The notes: a model not told the origin generated them from the letters alone. A DNA stretch of 64,000 nt from Streptomyces sp. Edi2 (GCF_040253635.1 NZ_JBEJGX010000003.1:7527501-7591500); one strand, 5' to 3'. Shown: positions 1 through 8,310, numbered from the stretch's first letter. Numbers and translations are program-made.

Positions 1-780
1 TGGCTCGCCGGGGTCGGCCTCGACCCCGGCGCGCCGCAGCATGTCCGTGTAGTGGTCGGTGGACAGATGCGCGCCCACCGCCGTGTACGCCGCCTGAGCG
101 GGGTTGCGGCCGGGCCGGCTCACCGCCGCGTGCACGACAGTGGCCACCCTGGGAGCCTTCCGCCCGCGTTCGGCGGCGCCCGCCTCCATCGCGGGACGCA
201 GTTGCTCCGCGACGTAATGGGGTGGGGTGAGCCAGGTGATGGCGACGTCGGCGAAACGGCCTGCGGTCCTCGCCATGCCGGGGCGCAGCACGCCCAGCCC
301 GACCTCGGGGCGCGGGGCAGCGAGGCGCGGGAGGCGGGCCGTGAGCCGGTACTGCTCGCCCTCGTGCTCCACGGTCTCGCCGTCGAGGAGCCTGCGGACC
401 ACGGAGAGGTATTCGCCCATGGCCTTCAGCGGCCGGTCGAAGGCCTCACCGAGGAACGATTTCTGGAACTCCACCGACCCCGGCCCGTAGCCGGCGACGA
501 GGCCCGCCCCGGACAAGGCGCTCAGGGTCCTGGCCTCGACCGCAGCCTGGTAAGGGTGGCGCAGCGGTGCCAGCGCGATGCTCGTGCCCAGCGGCAGGCC
601 GGGGACATGGGCGGTGAGGGCTGCCATGGTCAGGTGGGAGTCCAGCCGCAGCGACTGGCCGAACCACAGCCGCGTGAAGCATGTCTCCCGGGCGAAACGC
701 GCGAATTCGACGGCCGGACCAATGGCGTCCGGCTGTGCGGGATACATGAGGGAGAGTTTTCCCGCGGCTCTCTCAACCAC
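1..780 (-). CDS. LLM-class flavin/F420-dependent oxidoreductase, LxmJ-like (3' end outside window)
   Basis: Reading the minus strand from GTG at 780 gives 260 open codons that run off the left edge. The start is chosen because GAAGAAGGTGG lies about 6 nt upstream; an internal ATG at 747 has no ribosome binding site. The N-terminus (GKLSLMYPAQPDAIGPAVEF), the LWFGQS segment and LGTSIALAPLRHPYQ are typical of the luciferase-like TIM-barrel family, which uses FMN or F420. In lexapeptide biosynthesis a reductase of this class (LxmJ) uses F420H2 to convert dehydroalanine to D-Ala. The gene follows the HopA1-like and HTH genes on the same strand, so the same role here is a reasonable inference. Cofactor and substrate cannot be read from sequence. 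Confidence 0.75.
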   Translation of the reverse strand, partial: MVERAAGKLSLMYPAQPDAIGPAVEFARFARETCFTRLWFGQSLRLDSHLTMAALTAHVPGLPLGTSIALAPLRHPYQAAVEARTLSALSGAGLVAGYGPGSVEFQKSFLGEAFDRPLKAMGEYLSVVRRLLDGETVEHEGEQYRLTARLPRLAAPRPEVGLGVLRPGMARTAGRFADVAITWLTPPHYVAEQLRPAMEAGAAERGRKAPRVATVVHAAVSRPGRNPAQAAYTAVGAHLSTDHYTDMLRRAGVEADPGEP

Positions 781-885
781 GATTTTCCACCTTCTTCAGT
801 CGCTGGAGGCGCCAGGTATATGTGCGACGCGGGATGTCGAGGACCAGACAGAACCTCGAGATGGGGATCCCCAGCTCTTGACGTA

Positions 886-1212
886 TCAACTCGAGGTCCG
901 GGAAGGGATTCCGCGATGACTCCCGACCCGTCGCCACGTCATCAGCTCGACGTATGCCTCACCGAGTGCGACCTTCAGATTCCGCACTTCATGGCGGAGT
1001 TTCTGCTCCTGCTGGGAGGGCGGCGCAGACGTCTTTTCGCTGCCCGCCAGCCCCTCCGTGCCGCTGTCGATGAACTGTCTTCGCCAATTGGCTATGGATT
1101 GTTCGGACACTTGGGAGAGCTGTGCCGCCTCTGCCGCCGTGCGTTCTTTCGACAGCACGGAGAGCACGATCTTTGCCTTCTCCTGCGGTGGCAGCACCGG
1201 GCGCCGTGCCAT
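886..1212 (-). CDS. Small HTH protein resembling IS3-type OrfA
   Basis: 108 aa. Residues about 8-50 form a transposase-type helix-turn-helix (EKAKIVLSVL, AAEAAQLSQVSEQSIANWRR), followed by a short helical segment with heptad-like spacing (EQKLRHEVRNLKVALGEAY). This resembles the OrfA half of IS3 elements, but no OrfB with a DDE domain follows, and no terminal repeats were seen. The ATG lies 3 nt after the TGA of the HopA1-like gene, so translation is probably coupled. It sits between two lanthipeptide maturation genes. It may be a domesticated DNA-binding protein of the cluster or a leftover insertion fragment. Confidence 0.6.
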   Translation of the reverse strand: MARRPVLPPQEKAKIVLSVLSKERTAAEAAQLSQVSEQSIANWRRQFIDSGTEGLAGSEKTSAPPSQQEQKLRHEVRNLKVALGEAYVELMTWRRVGSHRGIPSRTSS

Positions 1213-1215
1213 GAG

Positions 1216-2169
1216 TCACACCCCGCCTTTTCCGTATGAGAGTTCAGGTGAATCGATGTTCCGGGAGATTTCGAGTGGGTCTGTTCCGGCGGCCGTGAGT
1301 GCCTCGGCGACATACGCGTGGCGCCGTGCGCCCGCGGGCTCCCGCCGGGACGCCAGCAGGCCCTCCGCGAGGGCCAGCGCCCGATGCTGGCCGAAGCTCA
1401 GCCCGGCGTGCCCAGGCCTCCGGTCGTGCGGCTCCCAGCCGGCGGCGACCCCCGGAGCCAGCAGCTTCGCGAACGGCGAGACACCCGGCGCCAGTCCGGG
1501 TGCCCCTGACAGCTCCTCGACCAGCGCATCCAGTGCGGGCCAGGCATCGCTGCCCAGGTAGACGACGAGGGAGTCCCGGCGCGGCAGGAGCCGAGGGGAG
1601 GAGATGACCTTTGCCCGGTACGGGACGGCCGCCGCCTCCATCCGGGCCAGCACCGAGCGCCAGATCCCGGTGGCATACCGCGCCTCCGCGATATGGACGT
1701 AGACGCGGAGCAGCGGCCCCCTGGACGGCCGTCCCCGCGAGCCGTCGACCAGGAAGAAGCCGGGGGACAGGGCGGGACGGGCGGCGGGCAGCCGGAGCAC
1801 GTCCTCGGCCGGGTCCACGGCCGAGGACGGAACGGTCACCCGCACCCCGTCGATCTCCGCCACGAGGTGTCCGCCGGCCGCCCTCACCGCCGCGGCCGGG
1901 TAATGCGTCGTCCCGTGGGGGACCGCGGCCGCCAGGGCCGCCTCGGTGGCCGGGTCGCGCAGCCGCTTCGGGAGCGGGCCGTCCTCGGACGGCAGCCCGG
2001 CGTGGAGGTGTTCGTACAGCAGGTTCGCCAGTTCGCCCGTGCACTCCCGCAGCGATTCCCCCCGGACCGTCCGACCGCCGAACTCGACGGTCAGACCGTC
2101 CTCGGCGACGACGGCATCCCGCAGGACCGGATGCAACCGACGGCATATCCGCTCGGTCGTGGCTGTCAT
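1216..2169 (-). CDS. HopA1-family protein, class V lanthipeptide lyase component (LxmY-like)
   Basis: 317 aa from ATG at 2169, which overlaps the TGA of the upstream kinase gene in an ATGA arrangement. The C-terminal half carries the HopA1-like core (LLRVYVHIAEARYATGIWRS, then PYRAKVISSP and DSLVVYLGSDAW). This family is named after a Pseudomonas type III effector. In class V lanthipeptide clusters (lexapeptide, pristinin) a HopA1 homolog acts as the lyase that removes phosphate from phosphorylated Ser/Thr to give Dha/Dhb. The direct pairing with a phosphotransferase-fold kinase is the class V signature and makes the assignment firm. A longer open frame upstream in the same phase overlaps the kinase and is not used. 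Confidence 0.82.
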   Translation of the reverse strand: MTATTERICRRLHPVLRDAVVAEDGLTVEFGGRTVRGESLRECTGELANLLYEHLHAGLPSEDGPLPKRLRDPATEAALAAAVPHGTTHYPAAAVRAAGGHLVAEIDGVRVTVPSSAVDPAEDVLRLPAARPALSPGFFLVDGSRGRPSRGPLLRVYVHIAEARYATGIWRSVLARMEAAAVPYRAKVISSPRLLPRRDSLVVYLGSDAWPALDALVEELSGAPGLAPGVSPFAKLLAPGVAAGWEPHDRRPGHAGLSFGQHRALALAEGLLASRREPAGARRHAYVAEALTAAGTDPLEISRNIDSPELSYGKGGV

Positions 2170-3266
2170 GGACCGTCCCCCAGACCCAGCGTCCTGACGA
2201 ATTTCTCGGGGTGCACCAGCGCAGTCCGGCCGACTCCCATCGCCGCCCGGGTCGCCGCGGACAACCGGGAGCTCTGCTCCGCCGCGCCCAGTGCACGGTC
2301 GATGAGATGCCAACCGGCGAAGGCCGTGGCGCGGACCGCCAGCCCGCTGTCGACCGCTGCCCGCGCGCTGCGGTAGCCGGTCCAGAACTCCGCGATGCGG
2401 GGCTGCAAGCGGGCGAGTTCCCGCGTTCCCGTCGCCACCAGTTCCTCGTGTGACGGGCCGCGGTCGATCCGGCCGTGCTCCGTGCGCCCACCGGCGAGTC
2501 CGCCGAGCGCTCGGTGCAGCCACTCGCCGGCGAAACTCCCCACGTCACGCGCCGGGTCGGCCAGCCGGAACTCCTCACCGTCGATGAGGTGGAGCAGGCC
2601 GCCGGCCAGCAGGAACTGGTCCAGTCGCAGATCGCAGTGGACGGGGCGCCGCTCGGCGGCCGACTCCCACCGACGCAGCCTCGCGAGCGCCGCGCACAGT
2701 TCGCGGTCGGCGTGGACGATGTTCCACAGACTCACCTCGGCGAAGCTGAGGTTCAGGAACAGCGGCAGGGGCAGCGCGTCGCACCAGGCGACGTTGGGCA
2801 GCGCGGGGGCCGAGGTGTCGAGGGCGGGCGCCGCGCCTTCGGTGGGTGCACCGTGCAGCAGCCCGACGGCCCGCCCGGCGCGATGGGACAGGTCCTCCTC
2901 GAACGTGCCCCGCTCCGCCAGCTCCGTCCCGTTGACGGCGTCCGTCAGCAGCTCCGTCACGATGAGCGGGGCGGCTTCGCCGTGGCCGAGCACCGTGGGG
3001 GTCAGCAGTTCCTCCCGGCCCACCCGCCCGACCGTCGCCTCGAAGGCGAGGGAGCGCCTGATCTGGCGCTTCGCGGTTCCGGCGCCGCCCAGCACCCGCT
3101 TGACGAACACGGCGACGCCCCTGGACGTGACGCCCGCCCAGTTGTCGTTGCGCCCGATGAGGGAGGCCACATCCGGGTCGGCGAGTTCGCCCAGGCCGAT
3201 CCGGCCAAGGAACTCGTTCACTCCGGGGGCGTCCCGGAGCGCCACCGGGTCGAACGTGGTGCGCAC
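2166..3266 (-). CDS. Phosphotransferase-fold kinase, class V lanthipeptide synthetase component (LxmK-like)
   Basis: 366 aa from GTG at 3266, preceded by AAGGAG at 5 nt. The fold is that of aminoglycoside/homoserine kinases: a probable ATP-anchoring Lys at about 56 (AVFVKRVLG), the catalytic loop HCDLRLDQFL at 210-219 with Asp212, and a metal-binding segment LIDGEEF around 227-233. The usual Asn of HxDxxxxN is replaced by Gln, as is tolerated in divergent members. Family knowledge: LxmK phosphorylates Ser/Thr of the precursor before elimination by LxmY. The gene overlaps the HopA1-like gene by 4 nt. A much longer open frame reaching upstream to 5087 is antisense to the exporter genes and is rejected. 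Confidence 0.82.
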   Translation of the reverse strand: MRTTFDPVALRDAPGVNEFLGRIGLGELADPDVASLIGRNDNWAGVTSRGVAVFVKRVLGGAGTAKRQIRRSLAFEATVGRVGREELLTPTVLGHGEAAPLIVTELLTDAVNGTELAERGTFEEDLSHRAGRAVGLLHGAPTEGAAPALDTSAPALPNVAWCDALPLPLFLNLSFAEVSLWNIVHADRELCAALARLRRWESAAERRPVHCDLRLDQFLLAGGLLHLIDGEEFRLADPARDVGSFAGEWLHRALGGLAGGRTEHGRIDRGPSHEELVATGTRELARLQPRIAEFWTGYRSARAAVDSGLAVRATAFAGWHLIDRALGAAEQSSRLSAATRAAMGVGRTALVHPEKFVRTLGLGDGP

Positions 3267-3451
3267 GGGGACTCCTTGTCGGCTGGAAGCGTCTCGCACC
3301 CCAGAATGGCAAGACCTCGAAGGGCCTCGTCCCCGACTTTGGTCGTGGTCGGCCGGCGACGGGAGTAGGGGCCGCCGGCCGAACGGGCGGCGGCCAGAAT
3401 GGGGGCGGCAAGGACATCGATGCCGCGCTATCCGAAGGTGTGAAGCCGTTG
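3267..3451. other. Divergent promoter region between kinase and exporter genes
   Basis: This 185-bp spacer separates the minus-strand kinase operon from the plus-strand exporter operon. I looked for a short precursor peptide on both strands. On the minus strand the most promising frame starts after an in-frame TAG near 3430 and has no usable start; on the plus strand only an Arg-rich 20-codon frame exists. I therefore see regulatory DNA only. Confidence 0.5.
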
Positions 3452-4150
3452 ATGCACAAGACAGGCGCCGCTGCTCTGCTCCGTCTGGAGGACGTCGGCC
3501 ATCGCTACGGGGACCGGGAGGTGCTGCGCTCGGTCTCCCTGCACCTGGAACCCGGCGCATGTGTGGCGCTGGTGGGCCACAACGGATGCGGGAAATCGAC
3601 GCTGTTACGGCTGGCCGCCGGCCGGGAGACCGCCGTCGAGGGCGAGGTGCTCTTCGACGGCGCTCCCCTCCGTGAGGACGATCCGGCCACCCGCGCCCGG
3701 ATCTCCTCCGTACTCGACCCGGCCGCCTACTACCCCGACCTGACGGTGCGCGAGCACGTGGTCTTCGTCGCCCTGGCCCACGGTCTCGGCGCGGCCGCCG
3801 ACGACGCCGTGGACCAGGCCCTGGCGGACCACCATCTGACCGATCACGCGACGGCCCTGCCGGCCTCGCTCTCCTCGGGACAGAGCCAACTGCTGCTCCT
3901 CGCCTCGGCTTTCGTACGACCCCACGACCTCCTTCTCCTGGACGAGCCGGAGCAGCGGCTGGACTCACGCGCGCGGGCCGGGCTGGCGGACCGTCTGGTG
4001 TCGCACAAGGAACGGGGGACGGCCGTCCTGATGGCCACGCACAACGCGCAGCTCGCCGAGCAGGTCGCCGACCGCGTCCTCGTCCTCGAATCGGGAGTGC
4101 CCGTGGACGGCGGGGAGCACGACTGGGCGGAGGCCGGCCGTGCCCGGTGA
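3452..4150 (+). CDS. ABC transporter ATP-binding protein
   Basis: 232 aa from ATG 3452; an in-frame GTG at 3440 is unlikely because the only ribosome-binding-like stretch (GAAGGTG) abuts it. Walker A is VGHNGCGKST at 41-50, the signature is LSSGQSQ, Walker B is LLLLDEPE and the H-loop lies in MATHN. It overlaps the permease gene that follows by 11 nt. Together they would form an exporter, and the position beside lanthipeptide maturation genes suggests peptide export or self-protection. Confidence 0.88.
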   Translation: MHKTGAAALLRLEDVGHRYGDREVLRSVSLHLEPGACVALVGHNGCGKSTLLRLAAGRETAVEGEVLFDGAPLREDDPATRARISSVLDPAAYYPDLTVREHVVFVALAHGLGAAADDAVDQALADHHLTDHATALPASLSSGQSQLLLLASAFVRPHDLLLLDEPEQRLDSRARAGLADRLVSHKERGTAVLMATHNAQLAEQVADRVLVLESGVPVDGGEHDWAEAGRAR

Positions 4151-5783
4151 GGCGTCGGCTCCGGCCGCCTTCCGCGGATCCACCGCCGAGGCGCTGGGAT
4201 ATCTGCGCGGTGCCACACAGGCCCGGCAGCGGGCGCAGCGACGCGGCAACGCGGTGATGCTCTACGGGGTGCTGGTCGTCGCCGCCCTGCTGGGCACCCC
4301 GTACCTGCTGGCCGCCGCGAACGCGTCGCGGGCGAGCCGCGGTCACAGCGCCTTCGCGGAACCGCTGCTGACGGCGCTGCCGGTGACGCTGCCGAGCGTC
4401 CTTGCGATCGTCCTCTTCCTCACCCTGCGGGATGCCGCGTGGCGGGGGCCTGTCCTGGTCGACCTGCCGACGGCGTTCTGGGCCGTGCCGCAGCCGATCC
4501 TTCGGCGCTCCCTGCTCATGCCCCGCTTCGTGGCCTCCGTCGTCCTCGCCACGCTGGCGGGCGCCGTTGCCGGAGCCGTCGCGGGCTTCCTGCTGGCGAC
4601 CGGAACGGACGGCTCCTGGCCGGCCGCGACGGCCGCCGGCGCCTGGGCGGGCAGCGCGGCCGGGCTCGGCTCGGCGGCGGCCGGTGTCCTCGTCGAGCGG
4701 CACGACAGCGCCGTGGCCGGCATCGGCCGGCGTCTGTTCGCACTCGGCTGGACGGCATCGGCCGGTCTGCTCGGGCTGTCGGTGCTCTCCTTCTTCCAGG
4801 ACCTGCCGGCCTGGTTCGGCGCCGTCCTGGTCTGGTCCGGCCCGTGGGGCTGGGCCGGCCAGCCGCTGCTGGCGGCGGTGGGCGGGACGGCCCCTGGCTG
4901 GCCTGTCGCCTCCGCGCTGCTGGTGGCCGTGATCCTTTTGGGGGTACGGAAGGCCGGGCGTTCGGTGGCGCTGATCCCGGGGGAGTCGCTGCGCCGACGG
5001 GCTCTGGTCGTCTCCCAGGTGACGGCGTCGCTCTTCTCGCTGGAGCTGCGCCAGGCCAAGTTCTCCGTCCAGGGCACGCACCGCCACCGGTCCCGCCCCG
5101 TCCTGCGACTGCCCGCACCACGCGCCCGGTGGCTGGTGATTCCGTGGCGCGATGCGACGGGACTGCTGAGGGCACCGGGGCGGCCGGCGTGGGCCGCCGT
5201 GCTGCTGGCCGCCGCGGTCGTGCTCACCGCGACCATGGACGGGCCGTCGCTGCGCCTGCAGATCCTCAGCGCAACGGGCGCCCTCGGCGCGATGTATCTG
5301 GCCGCGGCCCAGCTGGCGGAGCCCGCCCGAGTGGACAGCGACGATCCCCGGAGGTCGGCCAACCTCCCCTGTTCCCCGGGCTCACTGGGGCTGTGGCACG
5401 CCGCCGTCCCGGCGGGCCTGCTGCTCACCGGGGCCATGGCGGGGCTCGCCGGCTGCGCGGCCGCCGGGCTGTGGCACCCCGGCCTGCCGGCGCTGCCGCT
5501 CTGTGTGCCGACGATGGTGGGGGCGGCCTTGGTGAGCGCCTACCGTGGGGCCATGCCGCCCCATGTGGCGATCGGTGTGGAAACCCCGTTCGGGAACACG
5601 GCGCCGCTCCAGATGGCGGCCTGGTATCTGCGCGGTCCCTTGGGGGCATTGCTGCTGACCGTCCCGGACCTCGTCCTGACCGCCGGCCGCGGGGCGCTGG
5701 GAGCCGGCGGAGTGCTCTGGCTGTCCGCCGTCGGCGCCGTGCAACTGCTGTGGGCGTGGCACGCCGCCAGGCGGCAGCGGTGA
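4140..5783 (+). CDS. ABC transporter permease, multi-spanning membrane protein
   Basis: 547 aa. The start overlaps the ATPase gene by 11 nt, so translation is probably coupled. Hydrophobic segments include AVMLYGVLVVAALLGTPYLL near 40-60, VLAIVLFLTL near 90, the Ala/Gly-rich VASVVLATLAGAVAGAVAGF near 125-145, ASALLVAVILLGV near 265, and several more to the C-terminus, about 12 in all. The sequence has no peptidase or substrate-binding domain. It is the likely membrane partner of the preceding ATPase and probably exports the lanthipeptide of this cluster. The family cannot be named more precisely by eye. Confidence 0.8.
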   Translation: MPGEASAPAAFRGSTAEALGYLRGATQARQRAQRRGNAVMLYGVLVVAALLGTPYLLAAANASRASRGHSAFAEPLLTALPVTLPSVLAIVLFLTLRDAAWRGPVLVDLPTAFWAVPQPILRRSLLMPRFVASVVLATLAGAVAGAVAGFLLATGTDGSWPAATAAGAWAGSAAGLGSAAAGVLVERHDSAVAGIGRRLFALGWTASAGLLGLSVLSFFQDLPAWFGAVLVWSGPWGWAGQPLLAAVGGTAPGWPVASALLVAVILLGVRKAGRSVALIPGESLRRRALVVSQVTASLFSLELRQAKFSVQGTHRHRSRPVLRLPAPRARWLVIPWRDATGLLRAPGRPAWAAVLLAAAVVLTATMDGPSLRLQILSATGALGAMYLAAAQLAEPARVDSDDPRRSANLPCSPGSLGLWHAAVPAGLLLTGAMAGLAGCAAAGLWHPGLPALPLCVPTMVGAALVSAYRGAMPPHVAIGVETPFGNTAPLQMAAWYLRGPLGALLLTVPDLVLTAGRGALGAGGVLWLSAVGAVQLLWAWHAARRQR

Positions 5784-5832
5784 TCCGGCGTCCCGCCGGC
5801 CCCGGACCGCCCGGAGGTGCGTTCACCAGGAC

Positions 5833-6483
5833 TCATTCGGCCAGTCCGGCGCGGTCCGCCAGCAGCGCCGCCTGTACGCGATTGGCCGCGCCGAGCTTGG
5901 CCAGGATGCGGGTGACATGTCCCTTGACGGTGGCCTCGGTCATGTCCAGCTGGGTTCCGATCCCCGTGTTGGGCAGCCCCGTCGCGAGGAGCACCAGCAC
6001 GGTCCGCTCCCGCGGGGTCAGCGACGCCAGCTGTTCCCGCAGCTCCGCCGTGACCGCCCCCGACCGCCGCCGGAGCGCGCTGAGCACCCGGCCGGTCACG
6101 GCGGGCGAGAGCATGCCGTGCCCCGACGCGACGGTGCGCACCGCCTCGATGAGCCCGCCCGGCGGGGTGTCCTTCGTCAGGAACCCGGCAGCCCCGGCCC
6201 GCACGGCCTCGGCGATGTATTCGTCCTCGCCGAAGCTGGTCAGGATGACGACGCGCGGCGGGCTGGGCAGCGTCCGCATCTCCCAGGCCGCTCGCAGGCC
6301 GTCGACGCGCGGCATCCGGACGTCGAGCAGCGCGACATCGGGCGCGAAGCGGCGGGCGGCCTCGACGGCCTCGCGCCCGTCCTCCGCCTGGGCCACGACG
6401 TGGACGTCCGTACCGGTCTCGAGAATGGTGGTCAGCCCCTGCCGGACGAACTGGTCGTCGTCCGCCACCAGAACCCTGATCAC
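5833..6483 (-). CDS. NarL/FixJ-family response regulator
   Basis: 216 aa from GTG at 6483 with GGAGGT upstream. Receiver domain: acidic pocket ADDD at 7-10, phospho-acceptor Asp54 in LLDVRMPR, Lys in LTKD near 105. The C-terminal LuxR-type HTH spans about 150-210 (LTPRERTVLVLLATG, then MTEATVKGHVTRILAKLG). Its GTG overlaps the TGA of the kinase gene upstream (GTGA), so the two are a translationally coupled pair. It converges on the exporter operon. A regulator role for the lanthipeptide cluster is inferred from position. Confidence 0.9.
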   Translation of the reverse strand: MIRVLVADDDQFVRQGLTTILETGTDVHVVAQAEDGREAVEAARRFAPDVALLDVRMPRVDGLRAAWEMRTLPSPPRVVILTSFGEDEYIAEAVRAGAAGFLTKDTPPGGLIEAVRTVASGHGMLSPAVTGRVLSALRRRSGAVTAELREQLASLTPRERTVLVLLATGLPNTGIGTQLDMTEATVKGHVTRILAKLGAANRVQAALLADRAGLAE

Positions 6484-7487
6484 GACAGGACCTCCAGCGG
6501 GCCCCGCGCCGGCTGCCGCACATCCGGCTCCGCGTGGCCCCGGACACCTCCCGCGGCCCCGCGACCCCACACACCGTCCCCGTCGACGGGTATCGACGCA
6601 GTGACCCGGAAGTCGCCGCCCGCCAGGCGTCCCGCCGTGAGGACGCCGCCTTCCTGACGAATCCTTTCCGCGAGCCCGACCAGCCCCCTTCCGCTGCCCG
6701 GCATTCCGGAACCCCGGCATCCGGCGGCCGTGTTGACGACCTCCACCACCACCCAGCCGTATCGGTGCGTCACACGGATCGCGATGTCCGCGCCGGGCGC
6801 GTGCTTGAACACATTGGTGAGCGACTCACGGATCAGCCGGTACAGGGAGTGCCGCACGCCTTCCGGCAGGGCGTCGACGTCGGCGGTCATGCGCACGGCG
6901 ACCCGGCGGCCCAGCGCCCGAGCGTGTTCCACCAGCTGCTCGATGCCGGCGGCGGCCGACGGCGGCGCCCAGGCGAGGCCGTCCTGGCCCGGCCTCGTCA
7001 CCAAGTGGTGCATCTCGTGGAGGGCCAGCCGGCCGGTGGCGCCGATCGTGCGGGCCTGGGCGCGGACCGTCTCCGCGCCCTGCTCGGCCGTCACCTCCAG
7101 CACTCCGGCGGCCAGCACCATGCGGCTCACCTGGTGGCCCACCGCATCGTGCAGTTCGCTGTGGAGCCGGGCCCGCTCCGCCACCCGGACGCGCTCGGCC
7201 AGCAAAGCGCGCTCCCGCCGGGACTGGCACGCCCGCTCGGCCGGCATGTCCCTGCGGGCCTTCCGGATCAGCGTGAGCAGGACCAGGAAAGCCAACCCCA
7301 ACAGGACCGGAGGGAAGAGGAGTTCCGGCGAGGGGCGGAGGACCGACCGCCAACCGTCCCGGACGAAGAGGGCCTGGACCACTTCAACTGCCGTGATGGC
7401 CCACGCTATTGCCAGGTCGGACCGGGAGACCGGGAGCAGACCGTGTAAGCGCGTCCGCCGTCGGCCCACCGCATCGGTGCTCTTCAT
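6480..7487 (-). CDS. Two-component sensor histidine kinase (HisKA_3/NarL type)
   Basis: 335 aa. Two membrane segments occupy about 25-42 and 58-76 with a very short extracellular loop, so a membrane-stress style of sensing is likely. The dimerisation/phospho-acceptor segment is SELHDAVGHQVS with His113. The ATPase domain follows with the N-box RLIRESLTNVFKHA near 240 and a G-box GRGLVGLAERI near 283. It is coupled to the response regulator by an overlapping stop/start. A perfect 16-bp palindrome lies about 70 bp upstream and may be the operator. Confidence 0.88.
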   Translation of the reverse strand: MKSTDAVGRRRTRLHGLLPVSRSDLAIAWAITAVEVVQALFVRDGWRSVLRPSPELLFPPVLLGLAFLVLLTLIRKARRDMPAERACQSRRERALLAERVRVAERARLHSELHDAVGHQVSRMVLAAGVLEVTAEQGAETVRAQARTIGATGRLALHEMHHLVTRPGQDGLAWAPPSAAAGIEQLVEHARALGRRVAVRMTADVDALPEGVRHSLYRLIRESLTNVFKHAPGADIAIRVTHRYGWVVVEVVNTAAGCRGSGMPGSGRGLVGLAERIRQEGGVLTAGRLAGGDFRVTASIPVDGDGVWGRGAAGGVRGHAEPDVRQPARGPLEVLS

Positions 7488-7713
7488 ATCGACCCGGAAA
7501 TGCCGCCCAATGCGTGCTTCGACTGCGGCGGCGCTCCTGGGGGCCGTAAGGGCGTGCAGATACGTCTGCAGAGCACATGTAATCTCGCCATGTGTGACTT
7601 CTCCCCGTTAATGAGCGTGAGCCCGTGTGAGCACCATGGTGCCTCAGCTCTCCGCCGACCGGGTTACTCAGGTCGGGAATCGGCCGAGCCGGCGCGGACC
7701 GCTGTCCGGCACC
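7488..7713. other. Intergenic region upstream of the sensor kinase
   Basis: The stretch holds the probable promoter of the sensor kinase operon. A plus-strand open frame from 7500 contains several Cys residues but has no ribosome binding site and runs on as Arg-rich shadow sequence through the terminator hairpin, so I do not call a gene. Nothing else was recognised. Confidence 0.4.
7555..7570. promoter_or_regulatory. 16-bp perfect palindrome upstream of the sensor kinase operon
   Basis: TGCAGA-TACG-TCTGCA is an exact inverted repeat about 68 bp upstream of the kinase start codon. Position and symmetry suit a dimeric regulator such as the adjacent NarL-type protein. Binding is inferred only. 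Confidence 0.4.
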
Positions 7714-7744
7714 CGCCCCTCCCCGGCACTGCCGGGGAGGGGCG
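7714..7744. terminator. Strong GC hairpin, probable bidirectional terminator
   Basis: CGCCCCTCCCCGGC and its exact complement are separated by three bases. It separates the lanthipeptide region from the amine-oxidase remnant that ends at 7789 on the minus strand. Confidence 0.65.
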
Positions 7745-7788
7745 GCGTGGTGGGGCGGGTCGCCACGGTCGATGCCGTGTCCCGCTTG

Positions 7789-8012
7789 TCAGAACAGGCC
7801 CTGGGTCAGTGCCACCGAGTCCGGTACGGCGACCTCTTCGGGTGCGCTGAGCGGCTGGATGCCCAGCATCTGCTGGGTGACGTAGTGGGCGGACATCATG
7901 ACGCCCTCCTGCCGGCCGGGGTGGCGAGATCTGGTCGCCCGTGAGGTAGAAGATGTCCTTCCCCTCGGGCTGGAGCAGCTGCCGGTAGGCCTCCAGCGGT
8001 GCCGGGACAGTT
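7789..8012 (-). pseudogene. C-terminal remnant of a flavin monoamine/amino-acid oxidase
   Basis: Two minus-strand frames together give the usual C-terminus of this family. One frame, near 8012-7930, reads AYRQLLQPEGKDIFYLTGDQ; the other, after a frameshift, reads HPGRQEGVMMSAHYVTQQ and continues to a stop at 7789. In intact enzymes the FAD-contacting motif GD(Q/H)xS..PGWQEGA..SA is continuous. Upstream of 8012 the match stops. The last frame begins with two ATGs preceded by GGAGGG, so it could be mistaken for a short peptide gene. Confidence 0.6.
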
Positions 8013-8112
8013 CAACCGGCACGATTGGGCATGTCCCGGGTGCGCATGCGGGAGCAGGCGCACACTGGTTCCTCCCGGGGGTCACCAAGTCGTCCTGGTG
8101 ATGTCGTGGTGC

Positions 8113-8310
8113 TCACGGTGTCGCAGCCACTCGCAGCCGGCCGAGCCGGAGGAGGCGAGATCGGGCGAGGGCAAAGCCCGCGTCGGCGGACAGCGGCGGG
8201 CGGGCCGCCACCTCCTGGAGGCTCTCCCCGTCCGGAAGGTTGATGGCAGTCAGGAACTCACCATCGTGCGGGTGGCTGTTCGGTGTGCAAGCGGCGATCA
8301 GCTCGGACAT
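8113..8310 (-). CDS. Small hypothetical protein downstream of the methionine aminopeptidase
   Basis: 65 aa from ATG 8310 with a good ribosome binding site (GGGAGGT, 4 nt spacer). The sequence begins MSELIAACTPNSHPHDGEF and ends Arg/Leu-rich. I recognise no family. It lies 92 bp downstream of the aminopeptidase gene on the same strand, so cotranscription is possible. It may be the N-terminal stub of a larger lost gene, since pseudogene sequence follows directly. Confidence 0.45.
   Translation of the reverse strand: MSELIAACTPNSHPHDGEFLTAINLPDGESLQEVAARPPLSADAGFALARSRLLRLGRLRVAATP

Noticed and set aside
2166-5087. Minus-strand open frame joining the kinase to sequence antisense to the exporter
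   Set aside because: Only the part from GTG 3266 shows kinase motifs and has a ribosome binding site; the upstream extension is Arg/Gly-rich antisense of the ABC genes.
7500-7713. Cys-containing plus-strand frame as the missing lanthipeptide precursor
   Set aside because: No ribosome binding site, no leader/core division and the frame continues as Arg-rich sequence through a terminator hairpin.
7789-7900. Short peptide with excellent ribosome binding site (starts MMSAHYVTQQ) as a possible lanthipeptide or other RiPP precursor
   Set aside because: Together with the preceding frame it matches the C-terminus of flavin amine oxidases, and it has no Cys and few Ser/Thr.
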